Shown here in pieces: positions 46,146 to 58,400 of a DNA stretch of 64,000 bases. This stretch comes from Zonotrichia leucophrys gambelii (lineage: Eukaryota > Chordata > Aves > Passeriformes > Passerellidae): positions 45,847,229 to 45,911,228 of the forward strand of contig NC_088169.1 in NCBI RefSeq assembly GCF_028769735.1, given 5' to 3'. The notes beneath the pieces were generated by a model. The model saw only the letters and a list, made by a program, of their open reading frames with translations, searched no databases and was not told the origin of the DNA. The translations under genes and the position numbers were made by a program. Position 1 is the first letter of the stretch, and each line of letters begins with the position of its first letter.

Positions 46146-46151
46146 CCTTTC
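46146..46151. repeat. Right target-site duplication CCTTTC
   Basis: It matches 36899-36904 exactly. The CR1 sequence continues across the site: 'caagtccctttc' on the left is followed by 'tgctgagcaactctcaagcc' on the right once one copy of the duplication is counted. Confidence 0.95.
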
Positions 46152-46480
46152 TGCTGAGCAACTCTCAAGCCACTCTTTTTCAATGCCACAGCACTGCACG
46201 TTGTTGTGACCCAAGTGAAGAACCCATCATTTTGCCTTACTGAACATAATGCAGTAGTCCATCAATCCAGTCTGTCAAGGTCCCTCTGCAAAGCCTTTTG
46301 ACTCTCAAGCAAATCAACACACCCATCTAACCTGGTGTCATCTGTGAACTGACCAAAGGCACACTGAATCCCCTCATCCAAATCACCATTAAAGATGTTA
46401 AATAGGACATGCACCAATACTGAGCCCTGGGAAATACCAATAGTGACAAGCCACTAACTAATTGAGGAGCTAGTATCATG
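46146..46480 (-). mobile_element. CR1 LINE, 5' part of interrupted copy
   Basis: Antisense CR1 text continues from 36904: 'ctctcaagccactc', 'catcaatccagtctgtcaaggtccctctgcaaagcc', 'tctgtgaactgacc', 'cccctcatccaaatcaccattaaagatgttaaatagg', 'caatactgagccctggg'. It fades out near 46455-46480, where a CR1 piece of the other orientation begins. This copy is much older than the provirus inside it. Confidence 0.8.
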
Positions 46481-46484
46481 TGCC

Positions 46485-46740
46485 CGTCTTTTTGGTCTCA
46501 GGACTCTTCCAGAGTATGAAATGATAGGACAAGAAGAAACAGCAAAAAATCTTTTCAATGACAGTGATCAAACACTGGAACATACTGCCTAGAGAGGCTG
46601 TGAATTCTTCATCCCTGAAGAATTTGAAAAGGTGGAAGGACAAATCCCTTTACAGCAACATTCCGGTTTGAAATATGTCCTCCTTTTACTGATCTAGGAC
46701 TGATGTCTCTAGGGCTCCCTTTGAACTGGAATTATAATTC
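46485..46740 (+). mobile_element. CR1 LINE 3' fragment, opposite strand
   Basis: Sense CR1 3' region: 'ggacaagaagaaacagc', 'aacactggaacatactgcctagagaggctgtgaattcttcatccctg', 'gatctaggactgatgtctctagggctccc'. It adjoins the minus-strand CR1 at about 46480 head to head, so two independent CR1 events met here before the provirus arrived. Confidence 0.7.
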
Positions 46741-47644
46741 TGTGCTCCTCCAAAGAGCAAGGGAAAGTCAGGTGAAACTTGCCAAATGGAGGAGGCTGAC
46801 ACTGTCTACTGAGAGCAACTGGACTTTGAGAGAAGGTTCAAGGAGAGTCAGCAGTCCAGAGCAGACAGAATTAACAGACATGAAGCAGATGAGGCTTCCA
46901 CCTGCACCTCAGTTGAGATGTTGAGAGAATTAACAAACTGTCAGACAGGTCTCAGTGGTGTGGAGAAAGAAAACTTCCTGGGGCCAAAAGAGGATTTTTA
47001 GACTTGGCTGCCAGCCAGGTAGTAACTCTTCCTTGACATCAAGCCTAGAAGCAAATCTCTGCAGGTAGGGAAGGATCTCACTGATGTTAAGCTCATATCT
47101 TGGAACTGTTTTCTTATAAAGAAGAAATTATACTGGCTTACCTTTTAAAACACAATTATTATATTTATTAAAATAATTAGTATAGTACAATTTTTGTGTT
47201 TGTGCTGATTTTTAAAATTCTTTTTTCTTTTTTTTCCCCCCTTTTCTTATCTTTTACAGTTTGCTGAAAAAAAAAAGAAAAAAAAAATTGGAATTTCAAG
47301 CAAATTGCCCTGGATTAGTTTGGGTATGATCTGCCATGCTGCAGTGCTTCAAAAGTGAAAACATCTTAAATGGATTTAGTGAAACTGCAGGGCAACATAA
47401 TTTAAAAGCTACTTTGTACTGTACTGGTCATGGAAAAATCACCTTATTTGATTGTCTGCAAAATATTTGTTTTTATTTTGAAAGCGTGGAAGCATGAATC
47501 TTAAGGAATTGCACAAAAACATGTAAAAATGTTGCCTGAATATAGTAAACTAGGATGAAATAATCGAAAATCAATAATTATTTTATTTCTCAGTTGTGCT
47601 GCGGAGTTCTTTTCCTCTGAAGATATGATTGAGAAACGACATAA

Positions 47645-47658
47645 CCACTAGAGGGCAG
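47645..47658 (+). promoter_or_regulatory. CTCF-like binding motif
   Basis: CCACTAGAGGGCAG fits every position of the CTCF core consensus (CCASYAGRKGGCRS). It lies about 1.5 kb from the 5' LTR of the provirus, in host DNA. The motif match is seen; occupancy is not known. Confidence 0.5.
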
Positions 47659-50600
47659 AGACGGATAACTTTTTAAATACATTAACCATAATTTCTTCTG
47701 CGGTTGCTATTTCTGCGACAAGTTAGTAATTTTGGACTGAAAATGAACTCCTGAGCTAGCTACTGACTAGAACGGAATGAAAGACAGATTTAAATTCAAA
47801 CATTCATTTGAATACCATTAATTAAGGTATGTGAGTCAAAATAATTTAAAGAATTACTAGGGATATAATTTAAGATAATTGCAAAATTACTGATGAGACA
47901 TGCAATCAGTAATGGAACAAGATGATGGGAAGAAAATATATGAGCATGATAAAGCAATTGTGAAAGGAAAAAGTTATGCTAACTGGGAAATAGAGAAAGC
48001 AGTATTTCCATATGTCCTGGGGGTGGGGAAAAAAATTTGATACAGATTTCTATGTTTACTGAAATAAAATAGAATATTGAAAATTTATATATGGCTAATT
48101 TATAGCTTGTTAGAAGAGCATATTTATACTAACTAGTTTTATATAGCATATACTTCCAAATAACTTCAATACATACAAATATATAAATAAATTTGTATAT
48201 GCTTAACATTGTGTTTTGTTGACTTAATCAAATTTTATCACATGCTACAATGGAAAGAACATAACCTTTTAATCACATTTAAATAGGCACCTAATTATCT
48301 CATATTATCTTATAGATGTCTTCATATAATATCTATAAAACTAAGGTGACGATGCTAAAATGCATTTTGTAATTGTAAAAGTAAATAGTAACAGCAAAAT
48401 GTGAATTTTCTGTATTGCCATAATAGCTAAGCAGGTTTTTTCTGGCTGAAATTCAGTTCAATGATGTTTAAAACATTAAAATGTATTTTCTTGACCCATT
48501 TCAATATTCAGTGGAGGGTTGTGATTTAATTTAGCTACCTGAACACAAACTGTTAATGTTTTATGAGACAACTTAGCCTGTTGGAATAATTTAGAAGGGT
48601 TTTACAGTTGTGATGTTCAAACTATAGAAGAATTGAGGCTTTTGGAAAGCACCTGGAGCCCACAAAGGATATACTGGGTAGACGTGAATTAATGCAATCA
48701 ACAGGACCAGCTCTGGTGTTACACTCAAAGTCTGGTTTATAGAGGAGGAGGAAGCACGCCTTTCAGATAAGTACAATCAAGAATTTATTGTTAATATAAA
48801 AAAGATTTTAAGAGTCTAATCAGTTTTAGTCTGCATCTAATTGTTGTGGAAGAATAAGAAATAATGATGCAGTTAAACTGTTGCAGACACACTTCTTTTA
48901 TACTCCTCTTCCTGCTCTTATGCTCACCCTTCCCGGGCTCCTTAGAGTCCTAAGGCTGGCTTCATTTAGGTTACATTTGGCAGGGTATTGACATTTTCAT
49001 CTCTGGAGTTCTTTGTCAAGAAAGGTATGACCTTCATGTTGATGGCTCCTTATTCCTTTCTCTAGGATTCAGTTAGAATTATTCTTGCATGCTTGCAAAT
49101 GCACATGTAAATCTTTGCTCTTTTCTCACTGGTTTGCACATCTGAATTTCAAGCAATGGTACTATGGACAGTGCCTTTACTTATCTTTGATATTATTGCT
49201 TTGTTGTCTTTGTTAGTTTCAAATCAATCTTTTGCCAGCTGGCTGAATGACCTGATGATATCTGCCAGGGAGCATGAATCTGATTCCCAGGAGAAGGAGC
49301 ATGGAGCCAAGATAACCCTAGTGCAGAGCCTGCCCTTACTGAGGGGGTGCAGCCCCACAGGAGCAAAGCAGAGCGACAAATGCAGGTCTGGTGTCAGCAA
49401 CAGGTCTCCCTAACAGTTCAAAAATCCTTAGAAAAACAAACAGTGAAAATTCACAGCTGAAGTCCACCCAAGACCCCCATCAGCAAGTCAGAAGTGTCAG
49501 GGGACAGAGCTGGTTAGAGGCAATGGATGCCCAGGTCTGTGCTGAAAAAGTGCTTCTGGGTCCATTGTCAGGGTCTTCCAGGTAACACTGGCCCAACCCA
49601 CTGAAGCTTAGTGGTGGCCTCAAAGCCCTGACACTATAATGAAAACTGCAAATCAATGTAAGAGGATAAATTATGATATCTGCAAGATTTCTAGGGTAAA
49701 AATATCCCTTAGAAAAACATACATGTGATTCTAGAATATTTAAAATCAGATAAGATAAATTGATGTATGCTGACTAATTTGAAGGCTTCTATTTATCATT
49801 TCCCTGCAAAGCATTTTTTTTCACATACTGAGAGAATAGTTTTCAAGATTGCAAAAAGTAACAAGGTAAGAATGAAAGATGTCATGCAGTCCTTGAGATC
49901 ATCAGCTTGTAGCCATATTATAGGATGAGTAAATTGTTGTGTTTATTATGATTCTGAATGCTTTTTCCAGAAGTAGAAGCACAGAAATAGAAAATATGTG
50001 GTTTGAATTAAGATATTCAGCTACTACATCATGGGCAGAATCATGTTATAGTCAAGATAAAAAAGACAGTTCTTGGGGACTCAACATTCTGAATCCCTAA
50101 GGAGAAAAAAGGAGCCATGAGGAAAACGAATGTCTTAGGATAGACATCATCTTATGTATGTTTTAGTCTGAGAATACCCAGCTCATCTAAATACTCAAAA
50201 AAAGAACAAGAATTATTTTCTGTTCACCCACATAATAAATTGGATAAGTACAAGTTCATTAATGGAAATAAAATAATCCTGTCTCATATATGATGGCATC
50301 TCTTTATGTAAGGTTTTCGCTTTCAAGAACTTTAATTTGTGCACAGATTATTACAACAAATTAAAATATGCAATGTCCTTGATTAGTTTCTAGAAAATAT
50401 AAGAAAATATATACAACAGTCAGCTAAAAATAGGAAAAGGGATGGAAAATTATTGTTGAATTAACCTGTATTCATATTATTCAGTATGCTAGTATAGCAT
50501 ACGAGTAAAATAGGATACTTAAAATGAAGAAATAACATTTAAACTATAATTAACATACTGTAGTCTACAGATGTATTTACTTGGTATTGTTATTTATGAC

Positions 50601-50914
50601 AGTAAAAGGGAAGTTATCAAAGGCTAATAACTCAATAAAGTTTGAAACCATTTAAAATGGAATGAAATAAAAACAGTTTGAAAAACATTAAATAATGAAA
50701 AACATAAGCTTATATTTCACAATGTCTTTCTTACTGGACAGTAGAAATAATGCAATTGAAAAGTTATAACTCTGAACTTTATATTTAAACAGCCAAGTTG
50801 TATTTTATAATTTATTCTGTTGCTACATTATAGCATGTCCTTTGCCAGCTTTTCACAACATTTGAATGATTTAAGAGTTCATAGCTATTTAAAAGTAGAT
50901 AATGATCGTTTATT

Positions 50915-51035
50915 TTCCAAGGCCAGGTTGGATGGGACATTAAACAACCTGTTCTACTGGAAGGTGTCCCTGCTTACAGCAGGGACATGAAATAGATGAT
51001 TTTTAATGTCCCTTCCAACCCAAACCATTCTATGA
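50915..51035 (+). mobile_element. CR1 LINE 3' terminal fragment
   Basis: Typical CR1 3' end: 'aaggccaggttggatggg', 'aacaacctgttctactggaaggtgtccctgc', 'tcccttccaacccaaaccattctatga'. It is 5'-truncated, as most CR1 copies are. Confidence 0.88.
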
Positions 51036-53769
51036 AACTTTCCTATAAACAGTGGTTTATCTTGTTTCATAGATTATAGGTATATTGAAAGAATGAAATA
51101 CATCAATTGTGGGATATCATGGTTTAGGATGAAACAGTGTTTACAGATATAAATTTCCTACTCTTAAAGAAGGTTGAGCTTTGACATCAAACATCTATGG
51201 AAAAGATGGTGACCCCTGAAAACTAATTCATGCCAGGGGTCATCAATTTTCAATTTCCACATTGACATACCTATTACTTTTGGGATCACTAATAATTAAG
51301 ATATGAACAGGATTGATTCCAGACAACCTTTATGACTTTTTTTCTCTTGGGCTTTGTATGACAGGGTAGACTACTGCTTTTACAGTAGCAATGCACTTCT
51401 TCAGATAGCTGTTGGGATTTTGCCAATAGACTCCGTCAGATTTGACACTGATTGTGATGGGAAACATATAGATGCAAAAGAAGCTGTTCCAAAGAACTTG
51501 CAGGTATATAGAGGGAAGAAAAAGCTGCTATTCCTCAGCAAGGTATAAACCAAATAGGTTATCTAAATACATTAATTCATTACTTATTGCTATTCCCAGT
51601 ATTTCAAGTGCTATTTTCATCAATTTTTCATATTATTTTTAAACTTTAATAAATTTATGATTTTTTCTTAGATGATACTTTTCCCTTAACCATTTGAAGT
51701 TTAGATTAATCAGTAGAGGGAATAAATAATAGTTTTCTAAGTGATTAAATTATAACAGTGTTAACTACATATGAGCTGTGAACAGTCTGAAGTATGGATA
51801 AGTATGTACATACTTTTAAATGTACCTAAAATAAAATACCTTAGATTCATGTGGCTAAAACTAGAAAACTAGTAAAACCGGAAGATGTTTTTTTAGTGGA
51901 TTACAATTCTCAACAGGAGGAAATAATTTGCTTCCCCAGTAAGTTAAAATACTATTTAATTAGTAAAAATGATCTCAATATGTTGAAATAAATACAAAAA
52001 GACTCCTACATGTTTCAGATGGTCCACTTATAGCATTTCCTTTGAGATGTACTACCAGGAGAGGGTGGTGTTGGGCTATAAATCTGAGGCAATCCTGCCT
52101 GCCTTCACTGAAAGTTCAGTTCTCATTTGAGTTTAGATACATTATTTTTCACAAGAAACTTTCAATTTTGACAAATAGTTTGAAGAAGACCAGGACATTT
52201 TAATGCTTTCAAATGTAATCTATATACTCTCTAATACTTTCAGAATGAACAGAGAATGAAAATATTTCTTGGGTGAATTTCCACCCTTCCAACCCCAAAG
52301 ACAAACATTTGAAATGAGTCATAATAATATGATTGTATATTATCAGTGTGTATGTATATAAGAAAAGGAAATGTAATGAGCACCAGGATTTAAAAGTTGT
52401 CTGAGTTCTCCTTAAATTTTTTTCTTTTCCTGTTGAATAAATTTCTTTTCACTTAAATTCTTACTCGGTTACAAAGGAATTATGGATTACAAATGACAAG
52501 TGTGATTTTCTGTCACAGCGTGAAAAGCATGATGCAAAATTAATCATAACAAATTTCTCATATAAACTGTAAAGTATGAAAGCAGTATTATTGCTGTAGT
52601 TCCTATCAGCTGCCCATTCTTAGCTTGACAAAACAGTCTGTTTCATGGAATTGTGTTAACAACCAGGAGAGACCCTTGCTCTGTGCCACCACTTGACTCT
52701 CAAGTCAATCATACTGCAACTCAGCTCCAGCAGCTCCGTGCTGAGGATCTGCCATCGTGCCATCAGACTTCTGCAGCTTGATCAGTGTCCTTTCTGCTGA
52801 TGAACAGATTGTTGCATAATTTACATTTGTATCTTACTGATCTGTTCTTTGAAACTGCTCCTCCATATCTTATCTCTATGATGCAGGGTAATAAAGACAA
52901 AAGGATGAAGAAAGCCAGTTTTACATACTAAGAAAATCTCTTAATATTCAGAACACTGGGTAGCAATGTTTTGCTGGGTTTTTTTCTTCCTTTGTAGGTC
53001 AAGTGTCAGAGAATAAAAAATGAAAAAGACATTCAAATTGCAGGCTAGTACTGGGAAAGGAGTGAGCATGTTCAATGGTAACATATTACTTGACACTCCT
53101 TGGTCAATTCTTGTTTATAAATAATTTTCTGTTTATAAAAAAATCCCAATATATAGGTTTATTTCCAATGACTCTATAGGGTCAACAAAAGCTTTGGTAG
53201 AAATCAACGAGTGTTTTTCCTGTTTACCTCAGCATTAGTCTTAATCTCAGTCAATATCACCTAGATAGAAGTGACACAACTGGACAGCAACAAGACAACA
53301 CATAGTTAACACACTCTTTATCTTTGCAATCATATGAGCACATCTATGCAGACAATACTCTCTCTATATATAATTTTAATTACTCACATTTCATTATTTT
53401 GATCTGCAGTCAAAAGTTCAAATACAGATATTAATTTTTATTTATTATAATTTATTTGCTATCTGCATAAATAATAAATGAGTACAGTAATTTTCAAACT
53501 CTCTACAGTTGATACTTCAACAATTAAAAAGAGATGCAGTTAAAACCTTGCAGCTCAGAAATGCAATTCCTATTTATAGGAAATGAAAGAATTAGCATAA
53601 TGCTGACAGTGTCAAAAGAATTAAAAAAAGTTAACTGAAATATAAAAATAGTTAATGTAAAAGTTTGAAAACAAAATGTGGCAGCATTGATAGTATAGAA
53701 AAATACACTGTATTTTTGCAATAAAGAGCCAATAGAGATTCACTGATTCTGTGTTGTTTGAATAGAATA

Positions 53770-53842
53770 GCATTTTAATTAATTAAATACATAAAATTAA
53801 ATTAAATAATAAAATTAAATAAATCAAATTAATTAATTGAAT
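53770..53842. repeat. AATTAAAT-rich simple tract
   Basis: Almost pure A/T sequence made of imperfect attaa / aattaaat units. No coding or regulatory meaning is apparent. Confidence 0.85.
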
Positions 53843-54031
53843 ATATTTGTTTGAGCTTCAATGATTTGTTTGAGCTTTAGTGATTATTCAAAGGATAATC
53901 TGTGTTTATGCTGCCTGGTTGCAAAAGATGATTGATACTCTAATAACCAATGTACTGGCATCAGTACCTTGAATTTCAATGCTTGCTTGTTTTGTGGTTT
54001 AGAAAATACAATTACTTGAGTATTTTAGAAT

Positions 54032-54084
54032 TAGAATTTAGGCAGAAGACCTGTGACCTTTAGAATTCAGGCAGAAGACCTGTG
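54032..54084. repeat. 24-bp near-tandem duplication
   Basis: 'tagaatttaggcagaagacc' plus 'tgtg' at 54032-54055 recurs at 54061-54084 with one T-to-C change, five bases apart. Confidence 0.85.
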
Positions 54085-54289
54085 GTCTTCACATTAGGTT
54101 TTATAAATGTTTCTTATTTGGTCCATGTTTTATCTGGAAGTTCACTCAAAGTGTCCAGTGCTTTGAAAGTTACATCCTTTGATGTAACATACATTTCCAA
54201 AATTATATACTAAATGTCACAGAAGTGCAGGCAGTTTTTTAAAAGAGCATAAACTGGTGTCTCAGTGGATTTGATTATCTGTTTTGCAC

Positions 54290-54945
54290 ACTTTTTTACT
54301 GGAATGAATATAATTTTTTTCACAGTAGCTGGTACAGGCCTGTGTTTTGGATTTGTGCTGGAAACTGTGCTGATAACACAGGGATGTTTCCATTATTGCT
54401 GAGCAGTCCTTACACAGAGCCAGGGCCTTTTCTGCTTCTCACATCACTGCAACAGCGCGAAGTCTGGGCGTGCACGAGAAGCTGGGAGGGAGCACAGCCA
54501 GGAAAGCTGACCCAAACCCTCCAAAGGCATATTCCATACCATACAGTGCCAAGCTGGGAGATAAAACCAAAGGCAAGGTTGGCCAGGGGTGCCCTCTGCT
54601 CAGGGACCAGCTGTGCATCAGTTGGTAGGTGGTTACCAGTGGTTTTCATTGCATCACTTGTCTTCCTTCAGGTTTATTTGGTTGTCTTCTTTATTATTTT
54701 CCCTTTTTTTCATTAAAATGTACTATTGTTATCATTATTATAATCATTGTTATTATTATTACTATTATTAATAACTGTATATTTCAATTCAATAATTAAA
54801 CTGTTCTCTCAGCCCACAATTTTTCTCACTTTTATCTTTCCAGTTTTCTTCCCCCCATCCTGTTGGAACAAGGAATGAGCAAGTGGCTGGGGTGGTGCTT
54901 GATTTCTGGATGGGGTCAAACTGTACCAGATTGGAACAAGAAATA
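54290..54945 (+). mobile_element. Avian ERVL-type LTR (solo)
   Basis: It follows an abundant avian LTR: 'cagtagctggtacaggcctgtgttttggatttgtgctgg', 'gctgataacacagggatgtttcc', 'ttgctgagcagtccttacacagagccagggccttttctgcttctcac', 'ggcatattccataccatacag' and 'gagataaaac' in the promoter part, ATT-rich repeats at 54735-54778, 'aataattaaactgttctctcagcccacaatttttctcac', and 'ggctggggtggtgcttgatttctggatggggtcaaac' at the end. No internal ERV genes flank it. The two open frames of 124 and 79 codons on opposite strands are LTR sequence. Its boundaries are approximate. Confidence 0.75.
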
Positions 54946-55464
54946 TCAAGTAAAAGAGAATTAATGGCCCACATTTTCATCCTAAAAAGGTACCTTTCAA
55001 AACTGGATTAGTTCACTATTTCAAATTGCAACAGAATCACTGTCTGCTTTACTCCAGACAATACATAAATATTACAAATTAATCAAAGATTGGTCTAGAT
55101 TCCTGCAAGATTGAATAATAATACATTTAAAAAGGAACATGTACTTATAATTGTTGTCATTAAATGAGCTTCTTAATATACTGGGATTCCTCTAAGCTAA
55201 TATCACCATAACTTGATTCATATGAATTGTGTTGCTTTAACATGGTGTTAAAGAGATTTTACACTTTGTTTTAAGATAATTAAAGTATTATTTACATTTC
55301 TCTCCACAGTAAAGAGAATACCATGGTAGATGACTTTGAATAAAACAAATTAAATGCTAATTATAATGTTTTGAGATATAGTAATCCAGTTCTGAGAATT
55401 GTTTGAAAGTATTGTGCCTTAAAATTCTGAACCCAACAGAATTTGAATTCCCAAAGCATTTCAC
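54946..55464. other. Host non-coding DNA, nothing recognised
   Basis: AT-rich, without open frames or repeats that I can support. Confidence 0.5.
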
Positions 55465-55660
55465 AAAATCACTGAACCACCAAAGCTGACAGGGATCTGC
55501 TTAGATAATCGAGTCCACCCTCTGTGGCTCAGGCAGGGTCAGCTACAGCAGCGTGACCAGGAGCAGGTCCAGTCAGGAGTTGTGTGTCTCTAGAGATGGA
55601 GACCCTACAACCTGTCTCTGCAACCTGCTTCATGATTTGCAGTCATCGCAACATCAAGTG
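55465..55660 (-). mobile_element. CR1 LINE fragment (antisense)
   Basis: The plus strand reads the antisense of a CR1 3' region: 'cttagataatcgagtccaccctctg', 'gcagcgtgaccaggagcaggtccagtcagg', 'ctctagagatggagaccctacaacc', 'ctgcaacctgcttcatgatttgcagtc'. It is diverged and short. Confidence 0.7.
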
Positions 55661-57848
55661 TCAATTTTGTGCCTAGTAGGCCTCTGAAAAATGTAAAATG
55701 TCAATGAAAAACACCAAGTTCAGCTTTGGCAAAAATATGGCCATTGTTTACACTGAAAAAAACTCCAAAAAGGAAAAAAAATTCAGTAATTAAGTTAGAT
55801 ATTTATTTTTCTAACTAAGACAGATTATATGCAACAAAGAGCAGTGCTCTCTAAATTGAAAAATATGGTTCATTCTGAAACCCTTTTTCTTATTTTTTCA
55901 AAACAAAATTGACTACAATCTGAAAACAGAGGGGGATAAATTATTCATACTTATTCAGTCAGGTTACACTGCACATTGTATTAATTCACTATTCACATTC
56001 TTAGTTATTAATTGGACTGAGATAGTGACTATCATGCTGTAAGTGGTGGTTATGAAAAAAATCTATCCCTGATGTCATACAGAATACCAGTCCCAGCTAC
56101 TGACTCAGTAGCTGTCCTACAGAGAAGCTCACTCCTGCTGATGGTCTGTGACTCAGTGAAATCCATATGGCTTTTCACAGGTGCCAGTACATGGTCAGTT
56201 GTTGCATCTTTCAATCACATAAAGATTTATGGAAAACTCAGAAAATTTATTCAGAAATTGTCCTTACTATGGGCTCTAGACAAAGCTGCTTTGTCTATAA
56301 AATTCCACATAAAAATGAGGTCAATTTGTTGCAAAGATTGAGTGTTCAGAAAATACTTTATTCATAGGAAAGCTACGTAGCCGGTAGAGTGTAGGGCAAC
56401 AGATTTTTGAAAGCAGAAATAATGTATTCAATCCTGCCTTTTGTATCTGTTATTGCCATTGAGAAAAAGTAAAGGTGTGCAACAACCTGATCACAGCTGG
56501 TGAGATGAACTTTCTCAATACAGTCACTACTTTACCCTATTCTTGTCTTCTTTAATAGAAGAAAGAACAGAAGTTCACTCTTCCTGACCTACTTTCTGCG
56601 TCTTTTTCCAGCAGACATATTCCTGCTCCTGTCCTTATTCCTCACCCCTGAGGACACTAAACTGAGTTTTTCTTTCCTCAGCCTAAAGAGGATTTTCTTC
56701 CCTTTTACAGAAGAGAAAATGTTTGATTCTGCTGTACCAATGCTCTTCTTGGTCCATGTAAGAAATACCAATATCTGAACCACAAACAACAGCTCAAGGT
56801 AAGATGCAGTTTACATGAATAAAAATTCCTTTTCTTACCTCAAAAGTGAAAACAAAAGTTCATTTGGTCTGCATTAGCCGACTGCACAAAAGCAAAGCAG
56901 GAGTCCACATCTGCCCAATAAAAAGCAATGCTAAATAAAGTTGTATAAGCCCATTCCTCTTTTAGAAAGAGAACCATATGAGTCTGAAGTCATGCCATCA
57001 AAATTACAATGCAAGTTATTGATAGAACATGCTGAAGTGATTAAAATACACCTTTCTATGCATTTCAGCATTTTATATACATCAGGTGTAAATTTTTGAA
57101 AAGAAATCTGACATATCTTCTGAACAAATGAGCTTAGATATAATTATACACTTTCTTAAATAAATGGAACTTTGCTGTAAAATCCTTATTTTTTTTTTTT
57201 AATCTAGGAAATGGTACACTCCTTACTCTGTTGATTGGAATTTTTTTCTACCTAACGTTTTTATTTTTGTAGTGACTAACATGAACCTTATATTTATTAA
57301 AGTTGCTTACTAAAAATAAATGTCTGTTTGAAAATAGAAGCCAAAAATGAGATCATTGGCAGATGTAGGTTTGTGTCTTCTTCCCACTTTGACAGAAAGG
57401 CTGAAAGTGGGTTCTATAACTAACAAATGGAATTTCTCTGATGTGCTCTATTTGCTCTGTGATAGTAGTGTGAGTGGGGACAAGGACTATGGCTAGGTGG
57501 CAGATTAGTAAGCTAAGAAAACACACTTAAGGAGGTAACTGCATATAACTGCACAGATCTGTCACACCTTTCCTGAGTTGTATCTGTGGTCAGGTGTATT
57601 CAGATTTTTACAGCTTGGGTGCTTCCAATTAGAGCCCAATACTCTTGCAGTCTTTACTCATCCATGCATCAACTGCACCAGCAAACATTGAATTTACCTA
57701 CAGACTTTTGGGAAGTAAAGCCAAAATAAGGTATTTGGAGTTCTTTTTCCAGTTCTACTACTTCTTGAGAAGTCTGGCTTCCTGGATATAGTGCAAAAGG
57801 AGAAATGGCCACTAGGGATTTAGAGATGGGGAGCTTTTTGTACCTCTG
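55661..57848. other. Host non-coding DNA, AT-rich
   Basis: No gene or repeat could be supported. Frames of 60-90 codons near 56072-56367 and 56589-56789 have no motif and no coding-like neighbours. Confidence 0.45.
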
Positions 57849-58400
57849 TGTTGTGGGTTAGCCACCTAGACAGTAAAGCACCACACAGCCTGCTCAGCTC
57901 CAAGCCACAGAGGGATGGGGAAAAGAATACAAAGACCAAAAGAGAAAAAAGAGAAACACTCACAGTTCAATAAAGGAAGGAAAGAAAGGGGGGAAAGTAT
58001 GTAAAACTGGTCACTCATCACCTCACATGAGTAGGGCAGTGCCCATTTTCTCCCTGAGCAACAGGTAATTTTCCAAAAATGGCCCTCCCCTTACTTTTTC
58101 TTGCTGAGCATCACACTTTATGGTAAGGTGCATCCTTTTGGTCCACTTGGGGCAGCTGTCTTGGTTGTGTGCCTTCTTAATTTCTCGCCTACTCCTGACT
58201 TACCCATGGTAGGGCAGAGTTGGAAGAACAGGAAGTCTTCATATGTCTCAGAAGTAGTAAAAACCACTGTCATGCAACTGGTTTAGTCACAAATCTACAA
58301 TATAACACTGTACACACAGCTGTGAACATCAACTGCATCCCAAACAGATCCAGCATACACTGGTACCTGCCAGCTTAAGATAGTTAATTTCTAGAATCAC
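57849..58400 (-). mobile_element. Avian ERVL-type LTR, antisense
   Basis: The plus strand shows the reverse of the same LTR type as 54290-54945: 'tgttgtgggttagccacctagacagtaaagcaccacacagcc', 'cagttcaataaaggaagg', 'tggtaaggtgcatccttttggtccacttggggcagctgtcttggttgtgtgcc', 'ctacaatataacactgtacacacagctgtgaac', 'agttaattt'. It has diverged considerably from the other copy. The 5' end (high coordinates) is blurred. Confidence 0.7.

Larger units (their letters stand above)
46741..54289. other. Host non-coding DNA, AT-rich
   Basis: About 7.5 kb with no supportable gene. It includes a T/A-rich tract near 47220-47290, the CTCF-like site at 47645, a possible antisense LTR remnant around 48700-48960 ('caatcaagaatttattgttaat'), a less AT-rich stretch at 49230-49620 of unknown origin, a CR1 3' end at 50915-51035, an AATTAAAT-rich tract at 53770-53840 and small tandem duplications near 53850 and 54032. 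Confidence 0.45.

Noticed and set aside
54342..54716. 124-codon plus-strand frame
   Set aside because: It is ERVL-type LTR sequence, with an antisense frame of similar quality over the same bases.
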